A stretch of 64,000 nucleotides of DNA from Sediminibacterium roseum. GTDB lineage: Bacteria; Bacteroidota; Bacteroidia; Chitinophagales; Chitinophagaceae. How positions within the stretch are numbered: the first letter of the stretch is position 1; the number at the start of each line of letters is the position of its first letter. Shown here in pieces: positions 16,694-25,917 of this stretch. Below the pieces are notes generated by a model. It was not told where the DNA came from, did no database searches, and saw only the letters and a list, made by a program, of their open reading frames with translations. The translations under genes and the position numbers were made by a program. The stretch is taken from positions 1,552,325 to 1,616,324 of the forward strand of contig NZ_JAACJS010000015.1 in NCBI RefSeq assembly GCF_009939005.1, read 5' to 3'.

Positions 16694-18151
16694 TTAGTAA
16701 CCGGTATTCTGCTGCCCGCCCAGTGCAGGGTTTGCGTTGATCTCGGTTTGGGAGATCGGCAGCAAAGTTTTAAAGAATGTCCTGTCTATCGTTTTCGGAC
16801 GTGTTGGAACCGATATGCCGATGATGTCGTCGTTGAACGTGATACTCTTGTTCAGGCGGATCATATCAAAAAACCGTTGGCCCTCGCCAAAAAGTTCTTT
16901 GCTTCTTTCATCCAATATCATATCCAGCGTAACCGTTAAACCTGTTGCGGGCAACAGGTTTGGCGAACGTTTCCTGATGGCATTGAGGTAGGTGGCCGCC
17001 TTCGGGGCATCCGTTGGCAACGCCGCTTCCGCCGCAATCAGGTAAATCTCTGAAAGCCTGATCACCTTTATGTTCACGGCGGTGCTGGTTGCTTTTCCAT
17101 CGCCGGCAAGCGTGGTACTTCCACTGTATTTGTACAAGGCTCCTTTGCGCGGATTGGCGGTGGTGGAGATCTCATCGTCGTTCATTACGCCCCATCTTAC
17201 ATCGGCGGCATCCTGTTTCAAGCGGTTGAGGTAATAATCGCTGGCGATGAACCATCCGAGTATCGTGCTTCCGCCATCTCCTTTCTTCCTGAGGTAGCCA
17301 CCAAGCGAAGTCGCTCCCAGGTCGCCTTCAAGCGGATAGACGCCGATCTCAAAGATCGATTCTGATCCAAACTGCGTTTTCCAGGAGTCTACCCAGGCCG
17401 CATTGCTGTACAGCGAATACACATTGCTGGTGATGATCTCTTCTGAAAACTTCAGCGCATTTGCATAATCTTTCATGTAGAGATACACGCGCGCCTGCAT
17501 CGCAATGTTGCCATAGTAATTGATGAAACCGTTTGCCTTTGCTTTTCCCAGCAGCGGCGCAGCGGCTTTCAGGTCGTTCATGATCTGTGTGTAGTTGTCG
17601 TTCACCGTGTTGCGCAACGGTTGCGCAGACGATGTCAATGGCGTGGTAACATTCGGTACGCCGTACGCGGTTTTATCAACATCGTATGGTTTGCCATAGA
17701 GCCTTACCAGGTCGAAATACATGATGGCGCGGAGGGTAAGCGCCTGTCCTTTGTAACTGCCAAAACCCGTGGCACCAGCCGCTTCCAGCTTATCGATGTT
17801 CTGGAGAAGGTTGTTCACCTGCAGCAAAGAGAAATAGATCTGCGACCAGTAACCGGAATAACTTCCGCTGGATGCGGAGTGGTTGAAAGTATAGAGCCCG
17901 TCGTTGCCCCTTCCCTGCGATGCGATGGTGAGATCGCCGCCTTTTGCATCTCCGTACAGAACAAAGTTCCTTCCGTAATAATCTGAACTGCTCATGCTGC
18001 GGATGATGCCATTGATCATGATCTGCGCATCAGCGGGTGTTTTGATAGACGTGCTTGCATCAACCTGGTTGGTAGACTGTACGTCGAGCTGTTTGCTGCA
18101 GGAGAACCATCCCAGCGCCAGCATCGGTAAAAATATTTTTAGTTTATTCAT
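16694..18151 (-). CDS. SusD/RagB-family outer-membrane nutrient-binding lipoprotein
   Basis: The 485-residue protein has a lipobox signal (FLPMLALGWFSCSKQ; lipid on Cys18). SusD-family features follow: an N-terminal helical region (DAQIMINGIIRSMSSSDYYG), internal helical repeats (ALTLRAIMYFDLVRLYGKPY), and the C-terminal ILDERSKELFGEGQRFFDMIRLNK motif. It caps the SusC partner encoded 19 bases upstream on the same strand. There is no carbohydrate enzyme, susE/F-like gene or FecR-type anti-sigma factor next to the pair, so the substrate cannot be guessed. Confidence 0.92.
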   Translation of the reverse strand: MNKLKIFLPMLALGWFSCSKQLDVQSTNQVDASTSIKTPADAQIMINGIIRSMSSSDYYGRNFVLYGDAKGGDLTIASQGRGNDGLYTFNHSASSGSYSGYWSQIYFSLLQVNNLLQNIDKLEAAGATGFGSYKGQALTLRAIMYFDLVRLYGKPYDVDKTAYGVPNVTTPLTSSAQPLRNTVNDNYTQIMNDLKAAAPLLGKAKANGFINYYGNIAMQARVYLYMKDYANALKFSEEIITSNVYSLYSNAAWVDSWKTQFGSESIFEIGVYPLEGDLGATSLGGYLRKKGDGGSTILGWFIASDYYLNRLKQDAADVRWGVMNDDEISTTANPRKGALYKYSGSTTLAGDGKATSTAVNIKVIRLSEIYLIAAEAALPTDAPKAATYLNAIRKRSPNLLPATGLTVTLDMILDERSKELFGEGQRFFDMIRLNKSITFNDDIIGISVPTRPKTIDRTFFKTLLPISQTEINANPALGGQQNTGY

Positions 18152-18170
18152 GACTTAAGCTTTTGATGGA

Positions 18171-21100
18171 TTAAAAATTAATATCGAGCCCAAACGTATA
18201 CACTTTGCCCAATGGCGTTTCCCATCCACGGGTTCCATACTGGTTCACTTCAGGATCTGCTGTTTTGTATTTCGAGAAGGTAAGCAGGTTTGTTCCGTTG
18301 AAGAATACCCTTGCGCTCTTGATGCCTATCCTGCCGATCAGGCTTTCCGGCAGCGCATAAGCGAGATTGATGTTCTTCAATCGCAGGAAGCTGGCGCTGC
18401 TCATCTGGCGCGTGCTGTATTGCATCGGGTCTGTAAGATCGGTTCCACGCAGCAGCGGAACGGTTCCCGATGTGTTTTCAGGCGTCCACATTTTCGAGTA
18501 CACAGATTTTTCCCTGATCCTTTCCCAGTAGTAACCATCGTCCGATACATCTTTGTTTGCACCATCGTATATGTTTCCACCGAATTTGTAAATGAAGTTC
18601 AAACCGAGTGTGAAGTCTTTGTACGATACTTCCGTATTCAATCCGCCATACACATCAGGCATTGCATTGCCGATGATGGTATAGTTTGCTTTTGTGAAAG
18701 TATAGGTTGCTCCCCTGCCGTTGTAAAGAAAATCTCCCGCTTTTGGATCTCCAGGGTTGTTAACGTAGTACACATTGTTGCCGTTCTTCGCATCAACACC
18801 GGCCCACTCGTAGCCCCAGAGGCTCAGGGTTGATGCACCTTCCCTGTAAATGAACTGTGCGCGTGCATCGCCGCCGGTAGGGTCGTACCATACAATGTCC
18901 CTTCCGCCATACAGTTTCGTAACTTTTGATTTGATGAACGATGCATTCAGCGAAGCCGTCCATTTAACCGATTTGCTGTTGATGATGTCGCCACCAAGCT
19001 CTACCTCGATGCCCCTGTTGTTGATCTCTCCCACGTTTGCCAATGCACTTGAGAAACCGGTAACGGTTGAGATAGGCACATCCTGCAGAAGGTTCTTGGA
19101 ATCACGGTTGAAGTACTCGATGGTACCTGTCAGTTTCTGTTTGAAGAGACCAAACTCCAGAGCAATGTTGGTGGTGTAATTGGTTTCCCAGGTAAGATCA
19201 GGATTTGCATTGGTTGATAAGTACCCGCCGGCATTGCCGTTGTAACGCAAGGTGTAATTGGTGAGCGATCTCCATCCATAGTTCTGCGATGGCAGGGTAC
19301 CGTTGATACCATATGATGCCCTCAGTCTTAAATTACTGACCGCGGTAAGATCGTTCATAAAATCTTCACCGCTGATCTTCCATGAACCGGCTACCGACCA
19401 GAAATTACCATAGCGGGTGCCTGGCGCAAGTTTGGAAGAACCATCGCGGCGGAACGATCCCGACAGGAAATATCTTTGTTTGTAATTGTATTCCAGGCGG
19501 GATAATACAGAAGCGATCGCGTTGCCATAGTTATACCCGCTGCCCGCAAATGCGCCTGCGGGCGACAAGGTTGTCAATGCGCTGGAAGGAAGATTGGTAC
19601 CGGTTGTGGTTTGAAACTCTGTAATGTTTTTTTCGTACTCAAATCCACCCAGCACAGTAATGCCATGATAACCGAAATTTTTTGCGTAATTGATCGTGGT
19701 AGAAGAAACCAGTTTGCTTATCCCTGTGCTGCTTTCCTGGATCAGCCCGTTTGTTGCAGAACCATTGTAATGGATCGAGCTGTAATACAAATGATCCTTC
19801 ACTTCTGCGTTGTCGTAAGAGAAAACGGATTTGATGTTGAGCTCAGGAAGGATCTTCAACGTAACCGTTTCATTCACAGAAAAACGTTTGGTTACAGAAT
19901 TGTTGTTCCATTGATCGTTGTAATAAATATTGTTCTGCGCAAGGCTTCCAAAACGCGCGGTAAAAGGCTGGCCGGTTTTGTAATCTGTTGGCCAGTAAAA
20001 AGGCCACAACAGGTTTCTCACCTGGAAGAAATAGTTGGCGCCGGTATTCCTCGAATCGTTAAAGCCCACCTGGCTGTTTCTTGCAATACCTACGTTGGTG
20101 GCAAACTCAAGCAGCGTTCCTACTTTTTGCGTGAGGTTCATACGGCCCGAAATACGATCGAGCTTATTGATGTGGATCCTGTTCTGATCCCTTGTATAGT
20201 TGAGCGATGTATAATAGGTTGTATTGTCATCACCACCGCTTACAGAAAGGTCATTGGTCTGGTAAATACCGGTTCCAAAATAAGCCTTGTCCCAGTCGAA
20301 GTAAGTTCCTTCCCGGTTCACAATACCATCGGTCATGCCGGTGATGTTCACATTATCGTTCAGCGCCGTTCCTGCCGTTGCAAATTTGTAACCATGTTTA
20401 TTGAACTTAGTGTTCAACTGTCCGAGCGCATAGGTATTGGCCTGTGCGGCGGTTTGTCCTGCAGAAGTTTTGTTATCATACAAGATCCTGTACAGCATAT
20501 TGATCTGTTCCTGCACATTGGCCGTCTCATAGTTGTCTGTGGCCCATGAAGGTGTTATACCGATAGACGAGTTGAGGTGCACTTTTGGTTTTCCTTTTTT
20601 ACCCTTTTTGGTGGTGATCACCACAACACCGTTTGCGGCCCTTGAACCATACAGCGACGAAGCGGCTGCATCTTTCAGGATGGTGATGGTTTCAATGTCT
20701 GAAGGGTTGAGCGTATTCATTACGTTGTTGGAACCGATGTACGATCCGCTGAGTGTGCCCTGGTCGCCCGAGATCACCGGTACGCCATCGATCACATACA
20801 GAGGTTCGTTGCTCGCGTTCATCGAACCGATGCCCCTGATGCGGATGCTCGGTGTGGCCCCTGCTTCTCCGCTCGCTGTTGTTACCTGCACACCGGCTGC
20901 CCGGCCCGTCAATGAATTCTGGAAGGAGGTAAAGGGATTGTCTTTGATAGCGTCCTGGTTGATCGTAGCGGCTGCTCCCGTATAACTCGCTCTTTTGGCG
21001 GTGCCGTAAGCAACAACGATCACATCGTTCAACGATTCCACATTCGGCTGGAGCGCCATGTTAATCAAGGTTCTCCCGCCGATGGCCACTTCCTGGTCCT

Positions 21101-21335
21101 GATAGCCAACGATCTGGAACACCAATGCAGTGGCATTGGCGGGAACGGAAATAACATAACTGCCATCGCTGGCCGATGCAGCGCGGGAGGAAGTACCCTT
21201 CACATGCACGGTAGCGCCGGCAATGGGGGCCTTGGTTATGTAATCGGTAACGATACCTCTTACACTGGACTGTGCATGCGCCGCAAAACAACAGGCAAGC
21301 AATGCAAACAGCATGAACGGGAAGTGTTTCTTCAT
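18171..21335 (-). CDS. SusC/RagA-family TonB-linked outer-membrane transporter
   Basis: The 1054-residue protein has a signal peptide (ends near AAHAQ) and a carboxypeptidase-like beta-sandwich at about 24-100 (VRGIVTDYITKAPIAGATVH). The TonB box and plug follow (VIVVAYGTAKRASYTGAA, with SIRIRGIGSMNASNEPLYVI and DGVP), then a 22-strand barrel ending in GLDINF. It forms the SusCD import pair with the downstream SusD and takes up oligosaccharides or peptides using TonB energy. It lacks the extra N-terminal STN signalling domain, so direct sigma/anti-sigma control is not expected. Length is typical. Confidence 0.93.
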   Translation of the reverse strand: MKKHFPFMLFALLACCFAAHAQSSVRGIVTDYITKAPIAGATVHVKGTSSRAASASDGSYVISVPANATALVFQIVGYQDQEVAIGGRTLINMALQPNVESLNDVIVVAYGTAKRASYTGAAATINQDAIKDNPFTSFQNSLTGRAAGVQVTTASGEAGATPSIRIRGIGSMNASNEPLYVIDGVPVISGDQGTLSGSYIGSNNVMNTLNPSDIETITILKDAAASSLYGSRAANGVVVITTKKGKKGKPKVHLNSSIGITPSWATDNYETANVQEQINMLYRILYDNKTSAGQTAAQANTYALGQLNTKFNKHGYKFATAGTALNDNVNITGMTDGIVNREGTYFDWDKAYFGTGIYQTNDLSVSGGDDNTTYYTSLNYTRDQNRIHINKLDRISGRMNLTQKVGTLLEFATNVGIARNSQVGFNDSRNTGANYFFQVRNLLWPFYWPTDYKTGQPFTARFGSLAQNNIYYNDQWNNNSVTKRFSVNETVTLKILPELNIKSVFSYDNAEVKDHLYYSSIHYNGSATNGLIQESSTGISKLVSSTTINYAKNFGYHGITVLGGFEYEKNITEFQTTTGTNLPSSALTTLSPAGAFAGSGYNYGNAIASVLSRLEYNYKQRYFLSGSFRRDGSSKLAPGTRYGNFWSVAGSWKISGEDFMNDLTAVSNLRLRASYGINGTLPSQNYGWRSLTNYTLRYNGNAGGYLSTNANPDLTWETNYTTNIALEFGLFKQKLTGTIEYFNRDSKNLLQDVPISTVTGFSSALANVGEINNRGIEVELGGDIINSKSVKWTASLNASFIKSKVTKLYGGRDIVWYDPTGGDARAQFIYREGASTLSLWGYEWAGVDAKNGNNVYYVNNPGDPKAGDFLYNGRGATYTFTKANYTIIGNAMPDVYGGLNTEVSYKDFTLGLNFIYKFGGNIYDGANKDVSDDGYYWERIREKSVYSKMWTPENTSGTVPLLRGTDLTDPMQYSTRQMSSASFLRLKNINLAYALPESLIGRIGIKSARVFFNGTNLLTFSKYKTADPEVNQYGTRGWETPLGKVYTFGLDINF

Positions 21336-21636
21336 AGCGGGAGTTTTAGCATTAGCGTTTAATAATGGATATTGACATTTTATCTCTATGCGTTTTTTTG
21401 CCGATATAGCCTGCTGTTTTTAGCTGACTCTGTTGAATAATCATTTAAAAAATTCGTTTTAAGATAGTGCCTTTTTTAGAAAATTTTACAAAAACGTAAT
21501 GATTTTTTAACAAAGGCCGAGGTATGGGCTGATTTTTACATCAGCGGGGCGACATTGATCGAGGATTTACCGGTAAAGACAAGAATGTTGCACAAAGCCG
21601 CAGGGAGGGCAGGCGAATGTAACCCGGTAAACATCA
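21336..21636. other. Intergenic region upstream of susC and downstream of the KAP operon
   Basis: This stretch of 301 bases contains no plausible gene. The part nearest susC (about 21336-21520) is strongly AT-rich with A and T runs and should hold the susC promoter, but no exact TTTG-N19-TAnnTTTG match was found. A 6-base-arm hairpin lies at 21528-21545 and a perfect 12-base palindrome (TTTACCGGTAAA) at 21566-21577; the latter could be a regulator site. Confidence 0.5.
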
Positions 21637-22530
21637 TCATCCCATATCCGCATTCAGCTTCAACACAAGCATCACCATTTCCCTGTCTTCCGGGAGGTTG
21701 ATTTGCGTGAGCCCTTTGTGGGGTGATTGGGCGAAACGTTCCACAAACCAGCCTGGTTCTGAAAGTGCAGCATCGTCTACATCGCGGGTGTCTACAATGG
21801 CCGGGCTGCGGTGGATGGCGAGGAGCAGGTTCATCATCTTGCGAACATTGTCGGGCGTGTCGAGGTTTTTCTGTTTAAAGAAGAAGTAATGATAGCTCAC
21901 CGCGTTGCGGTAACGCAATATTTTTCTCGGGTTCCTGAAAAGATTGATCTCATCGTGAAGCTCTGCAAACAACTGCTCGAGAATGGCCGGCGGCACATCT
22001 TTCAGGGTTGCATTGGCGAGCGAATCGTCTTTCATAAAAAAGGCAACCAGCAGGATCAGGACCGCTACTGCCGAAGCCGCCCATATGGGCCAACTGCTGA
22101 AAACGGCTTTGAATGTTTCCTTGTTCCGCATACCGCTTGCCGTATCGGCGGCATTGGCAACAATAGAGGAAATATTCGGCTGCTGGCGCTTTTCGAGGTA
22201 AGCGCCCGACTGCGGTGGAAGTTCTTCTTCATTGGCCGGGCGTTGCCGCCGCTTCAGGGTTTCGCCGCTGCGGTCTGTTGTTCGGGCGGTGTCCTGCCTG
22301 GCTGCCCGTGTAAACGTAGTTGACGGGCCGTTGAAAGATGGGTTCACCACTTTTACATACACCGTATCTTTCTTTGCCTTCTCCTCTGCAACCGTATGCC
22401 TAAAGCTTTCTTCCGTTACTTCTTTCCCCAGCACCTTCGCAAACACATACCAGCCACCGTAGGCGCCGAGCAACAGGCACACTACCGCAAGTATGGAACG
22501 CGAAAGGTTATAGTATTTTTTAGCTGGCAT
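21637..22530 (-). CDS. Two-helix membrane protein with a KAP C-terminal-like domain
   Basis: The protein has 297 residues. A first membrane helix spans about 12-31, a charged and Pro/Gln-rich linker of about 115 residues should lie outside the inner membrane, and a second helix spans about 148-166. A cytoplasmic domain of about 130 residues follows. This last part contains LFRNPRKILRYRNAVSYHYF (NPR at 200-202), which resembles the NPR-type helical segment found after the NTPase core in KAP-family proteins. The gene starts inside the end of the KAP NTPase gene (11-base overlap), so the two are translationally coupled. It may supply the missing C-terminal lobe of that NTPase in trans. No catalytic motif is seen, and function is unknown. 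Confidence 0.7.
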   Translation of the reverse strand: MPAKKYYNLSRSILAVVCLLLGAYGGWYVFAKVLGKEVTEESFRHTVAEEKAKKDTVYVKVVNPSFNGPSTTFTRAARQDTARTTDRSGETLKRRQRPANEEELPPQSGAYLEKRQQPNISSIVANAADTASGMRNKETFKAVFSSWPIWAASAVAVLILLVAFFMKDDSLANATLKDVPPAILEQLFAELHDEINLFRNPRKILRYRNAVSYHYFFFKQKNLDTPDNVRKMMNLLLAIHRSPAIVDTRDVDDAALSEPGWFVERFAQSPHKGLTQINLPEDREMVMLVLKLNADMG

Positions 22531-24328
22531 TTTTGGGCGCGTCTGTTGGTTCTGAAATATCGTTCGGGCTCAAAGGCACGGGCACATTGAGTTGTATCAT
22601 TTTCTCCAAATATTGCAACCCGAGCTTGGATGGATCGTTGTTGTATGAAGATGCGATCGTTTCCTTGCTGTCGATCAAATAGCTGCCAAGGTTTTCCGCA
22701 ACCTGGTCTACATACAACCCAAGCACAAACACCGCACGGAAACTTTCCTGCTGCGAATCATCCGGTTTGGATGTTACGTCGCTGATAAAATTCAACGCCT
22801 CCAGCATCTCAAATATTTTTTTGCCGCCTACACGGTCGAGGTCGTCGATAAAAACAATCAGTGTTTTATCGCCCAAAGCGCCCATGATCTCCCAGTATTC
22901 GGTACGGAATTTCTCGCGCATATCCGGTACCTTTTTTTCCGCATCCAGCGCGAAATTCTTTTTGTAGATGATGTTGGCGAATGCGCCGAGCGTAGGCGAT
23001 TTCTCCGATTGCAGGAAGAAGAAACTCACAATGGGCAGCAATACCGTGATCACGCTGGTGGTAACATTGGTTATCGAAAAAAGATTTCTCCAGTCGATCG
23101 TATGCCCCAGCAAATGCAGGTCCGCAGCACGCCATTCGTGCTTCGGGTTCATATAGTACAACGACACGCAAAGGTCCAGTATCACTGCCGCAAACAATAC
23201 AACGGTAAACCCGGTGAGTATCTTCCGGTAGCCCGGTTGTTTAACAAACCTTGTTGTCGCGAGCCGTGTTCTGAATTTGACCGATGCAAAAAACGAGTCC
23301 CATATGTTTTTCCTGAAGAAGGGTTGCTCGCAGCGCCTGATCACCTTTAACAAAAATGCGTTCAGCAAGCTGCTTTCCGATTCCTGGTGCCATGCATTGA
23401 ACCAGGTGGTGATGAAGCGCTGGTCCTTGTTCTCTTCAAGCATCTGCCTGATGCAGTTCATGATGGATGATTTGCCACTTCCCCAGGCGCCATTGATGGC
23501 GATGGTCATTGGCAGCGGCGTGTTCCTGTTCGCGATCACATCGGCGATTGCCGTGATGGCCTGTTTCATATCGCCTTCCGCCAGCTGGTTCTTATCGAGC
23601 GGTCGGTCGGCGCGCAGTTTCAGATCCTGCACCTCCTGCCCGCCTTCCTGTATCATCCGGATCAGTTTTGCTTTCCTGCGGAACAGGATAAAGAGCATCA
23701 CGGCCAGGTACAACAAAGAACCGGCCACCCACAGGATACTGTTGCGCAACCAAGGGCGGTGCCCGTTTTCACGCACAACAACCGGCACCGTTTGCCAACC
23801 GGCGCGGCCTTTCTTTTTTGCGATGTAAAAACTTTTCTGGTAAACGCCATGATCGCCGTTGTCGATCATCGCATACATCAGGGTATCGTTTACAGGAAAA
23901 AGACCGGCGATGCCGTATGCGTTCCTGATCGAGTCGAGCGGCAGCGATGCGGAGTCTTCCAATGAACCCGACATGTATTCGTAATAGGGAAGCGTATCGC
24001 TGAAAAAATAAAAATCAGCGCCGTGTTGCTGGCGCGATTGCAACAGCTGTTCGTAATGGCACGACGGGTTTACAAAGGTCCTCTTCCATTGGTGTGTGCC
24101 GGTTGTATTTCCTATGGACGCAGCAATGGTGCGTTCGCTATTGTAAATGTAGCGGCCCATCACTCCCACATACCCATCCGAATCGTCCGGGGAAACCTCG
24201 TTGTAATTGAAGATGTAGTTGCCGTAAAAAAATTGAGGGAAAGGCACAAACCGCTCCTGTGCCTGCAGGCCAAAAGCGCCGCAGCACAGCAATACGAGAA
24301 GCAACGGTATTTTTTTCAGTTGCTTCAC
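22520..24328 (-). CDS. KAP-family P-loop NTPase with exported N-terminal domain
   Basis: The 602-residue protein has a signal peptide (1-23, ending LQAQ), an extracytoplasmic domain of about 170 residues unlike known sensors, and a membrane helix at about 197-216. The KAP NTPase core follows: Walker A GAWGSGKSS (280-288), the WFNAWHQ box, two membrane helices inserted in the core (about 370-392 and 422-440), and Walker B IVFIDDLDRV (491-500) followed by the VFVLGLYVDQ strand. The chain stops soon after the IQLNVPVPLSPND segment, so the usual C-terminal helical lobe is absent; a similar segment is in the next gene. KAP proteins are membrane-associated ATPases, and one member, PifA of the F plasmid, blocks phage growth. 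The start overlaps the upstream gene by four bases. Confidence 0.82.
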   Translation of the reverse strand: MKQLKKIPLLLVLLCCGAFGLQAQERFVPFPQFFYGNYIFNYNEVSPDDSDGYVGVMGRYIYNSERTIAASIGNTTGTHQWKRTFVNPSCHYEQLLQSRQQHGADFYFFSDTLPYYEYMSGSLEDSASLPLDSIRNAYGIAGLFPVNDTLMYAMIDNGDHGVYQKSFYIAKKKGRAGWQTVPVVVRENGHRPWLRNSILWVAGSLLYLAVMLFILFRRKAKLIRMIQEGGQEVQDLKLRADRPLDKNQLAEGDMKQAITAIADVIANRNTPLPMTIAINGAWGSGKSSIMNCIRQMLEENKDQRFITTWFNAWHQESESSLLNAFLLKVIRRCEQPFFRKNIWDSFFASVKFRTRLATTRFVKQPGYRKILTGFTVVLFAAVILDLCVSLYYMNPKHEWRAADLHLLGHTIDWRNLFSITNVTTSVITVLLPIVSFFFLQSEKSPTLGAFANIIYKKNFALDAEKKVPDMREKFRTEYWEIMGALGDKTLIVFIDDLDRVGGKKIFEMLEALNFISDVTSKPDDSQQESFRAVFVLGLYVDQVAENLGSYLIDSKETIASSYNNDPSKLGLQYLEKMIQLNVPVPLSPNDISEPTDAPKNAS

Positions 24329-25155
24329 ATTTTAGGGGTTGACGTGGCAGGTGAAGGAAGGCTTGTATCCGGTGGAGGGCCCGTAGATGCGGGTTCATTG
24401 GTTACCCCGTTCTGAAAAGATCCAAATGCCGACGTGCGCCGGTAGATGACCCGGTAATTGGCAAACGCTCCCTGTGCATAAGCTGCGGACCTCGACACCG
24501 CAATACCCGCCAGGTGATTGGTCTCCGCCGCAATGGTAAGCGATGAAATGCTGGCCAGGCCGTTCAGGTATCCTACGCTTACCGAATCGTATTTCTTGTA
24601 ATCAAACGCATAAATGCTGTCGTTTGAAAAAGCAAAAACGCTGTCCGATATCGCTGAAAAAACGGCGCCGCGCATGGTTTCAAGATCCGTTGTTGCCTTG
24701 AGCACAACGAAGCTGTCTGCATTTGCGCCTTTTATGTAAATGTTGTGATCATCCATTGCAACAATGGACCTGTGATCGGGTGCGATGAATATTTTATGGA
24801 TGTCGCGCTTTTCCCCGGCGGCAATTTTCCATGTGCCCCATTCTTCAAAATTTGTTCCGCCGTCTTCGCTCACCAATACGGAAACAACAGAATCAACCTC
24901 ATTTCTTGCAATCGCAGCGATGAACTGGCCGGATGAATCGTCAACCGCCATTACACCGCGCAGCCTGCTATTGCCGTTGAGCGCGTGGTGAACATGGCCC
25001 GATTCTCTTTTCCATAACCATATATAAGTAAAGATGCTGAGCAGCAGCAAGCCGGAAACGATCAGCAACAGGTAATAATACCGCTTGTAATCACGCACGG
25101 CATGCGGCAACGCAGAAGCAGCGGTATTGGTAAGCGGGGCAGAACCAGGTTGCAT
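24325..25155 (-). CDS. Membrane-anchored extracytoplasmic protein with BNR/propeller-like repeats
   Basis: At 276 residues, this protein has a short cytoplasmic N-terminus, one membrane helix (about 26-48), then an extracytoplasmic domain of beta-rich repeats. One repeat reads VLVSEDGGTNFEEWGTWKI, which matches the S-x-D-x-G Asp-box style of BNR/YCF48 propeller blades; others are weaker (IFIAPDHRSIVAMDDHNIYI). The C-terminus is a Pro/Ser/Thr-rich tail. It is the first gene of the three-gene KAP operon, with a four-base overlap into the NTPase gene. A sensor role for the complex is inferred from topology and coupling only. Confidence 0.65.
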   Translation of the reverse strand: MQPGSAPLTNTAASALPHAVRDYKRYYYLLLIVSGLLLLSIFTYIWLWKRESGHVHHALNGNSRLRGVMAVDDSSGQFIAAIARNEVDSVVSVLVSEDGGTNFEEWGTWKIAAGEKRDIHKIFIAPDHRSIVAMDDHNIYIKGANADSFVVLKATTDLETMRGAVFSAISDSVFAFSNDSIYAFDYKKYDSVSVGYLNGLASISSLTIAAETNHLAGIAVSRSAAYAQGAFANYRVIYRRTSAFGSFQNGVTNEPASTGPPPDTSLPSPATSTPKM

Positions 25156-25175
25156 AAGGCAGTTGGCTTGAACAG

Positions 25176-25207
25176 TTTTGGCAGGAGTAAGATATGAATT
25201 ATTTTTG
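25176..25207 (+). promoter_or_regulatory. Bacteroidota-type promoter for tag
   Basis: A TTTTG box (25176-25180), a 19-base spacer and TATTTTTG (25200-25207) match the TTTG / TAnnTTTG consensus of the main Bacteroidota sigma factor. It lies 26 bases upstream of the tag start codon. Confidence 0.7.
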
Positions 25208-25233
25208 TTTTAACTTCTTTAACCCCAACTACA

Positions 25234-25782
25234 ATGTCATACTGCCGCGCCATCGAATCAATGCCTGATGAAAAGAAAGCGATCCACAAACCTTATCACG
25301 ACCTGTTGTATGGGTTTCCTGTGCACGACGACAATGAACTGTTCGGAAGGCTCATCATGGAGATCAACCAGGCGGGACTAAGTTGGGAAACGATATTGAA
25401 GAAGGAAGCGGGGTTCAGGAAAGCGTACCACAATTTTAATATTAAAAAGGTAGCGTCTTATACAGAGAAAGACAGGGAACGTTTGATGAACGATCCCGGC
25501 ATCATCCGCAACCGTTTAAAGATTAATGCGGCAATTGAGAACGCGAATACCATACTCCGGTTACAGAAAGAGTTCGGGTCGTTTGAAAAATGGCTGGCGC
25601 ATCACCATCCCAAAACAAAAGACGAATGGGTAAAGCTGTTTAAAAAAACATTCCGTTTTACCGGCGGCGAAATTGTGAACGAATTCCTCCAAAGCATCGG
25701 CCATCTCGAAGGCGCACATGCTACCGGGTGCCCGGTGTATAAGAAAGTATTGAAGGCAAAGCCCTTGTTTCTGCAGTCGTGA
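25234..25782 (+). CDS. tag: DNA-3-methyladenine glycosylase I
   Basis: The 182-residue protein has family motifs PYHDLLYGFPVHDDNELFGR and LIMEINQAGLSWETIL. Likely zinc ligands are Cys4, His22, His162 and Cys166 (the last two spaced as in E. coli Tag), and the glutamate equivalent to the catalytic/base-recognition residue is Glu43. It removes 3-methyladenine from alkylated DNA in base excision repair. The aromatic residue usually next to the first Cys-Arg is Ala here. It is transcribed alone and diverges from the KAP operon over a 78-base shared upstream region. Confidence 0.9.
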   Translation: MSYCRAIESMPDEKKAIHKPYHDLLYGFPVHDDNELFGRLIMEINQAGLSWETILKKEAGFRKAYHNFNIKKVASYTEKDRERLMNDPGIIRNRLKINAAIENANTILRLQKEFGSFEKWLAHHHPKTKDEWVKLFKKTFRFTGGEIVNEFLQSIGHLEGAHATGCPVYKKVLKAKPLFLQS

Positions 25783-25917
25783 GCCCTTTGTTAAGCGTAT
25801 TTTAATCGAAACCAAAAAACACAACTGAAAATGGCCCGTAAAAATTTTTACGAAGGCCGAAGGTTTATTCATTGCGCCAACGTCTAAAGTATTTTTAAAC
25901 CATTCAATCCTTCCATT

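Noticed and set aside
22520..22530. Frameshift splitting a single KAP gene
   Set aside because: The second product begins with its own start codon, a membrane helix and an outside linker before the KAP-like segment, so simply joining frames would not give a normal KAP chain. Re-sequencing would still be worth a look.
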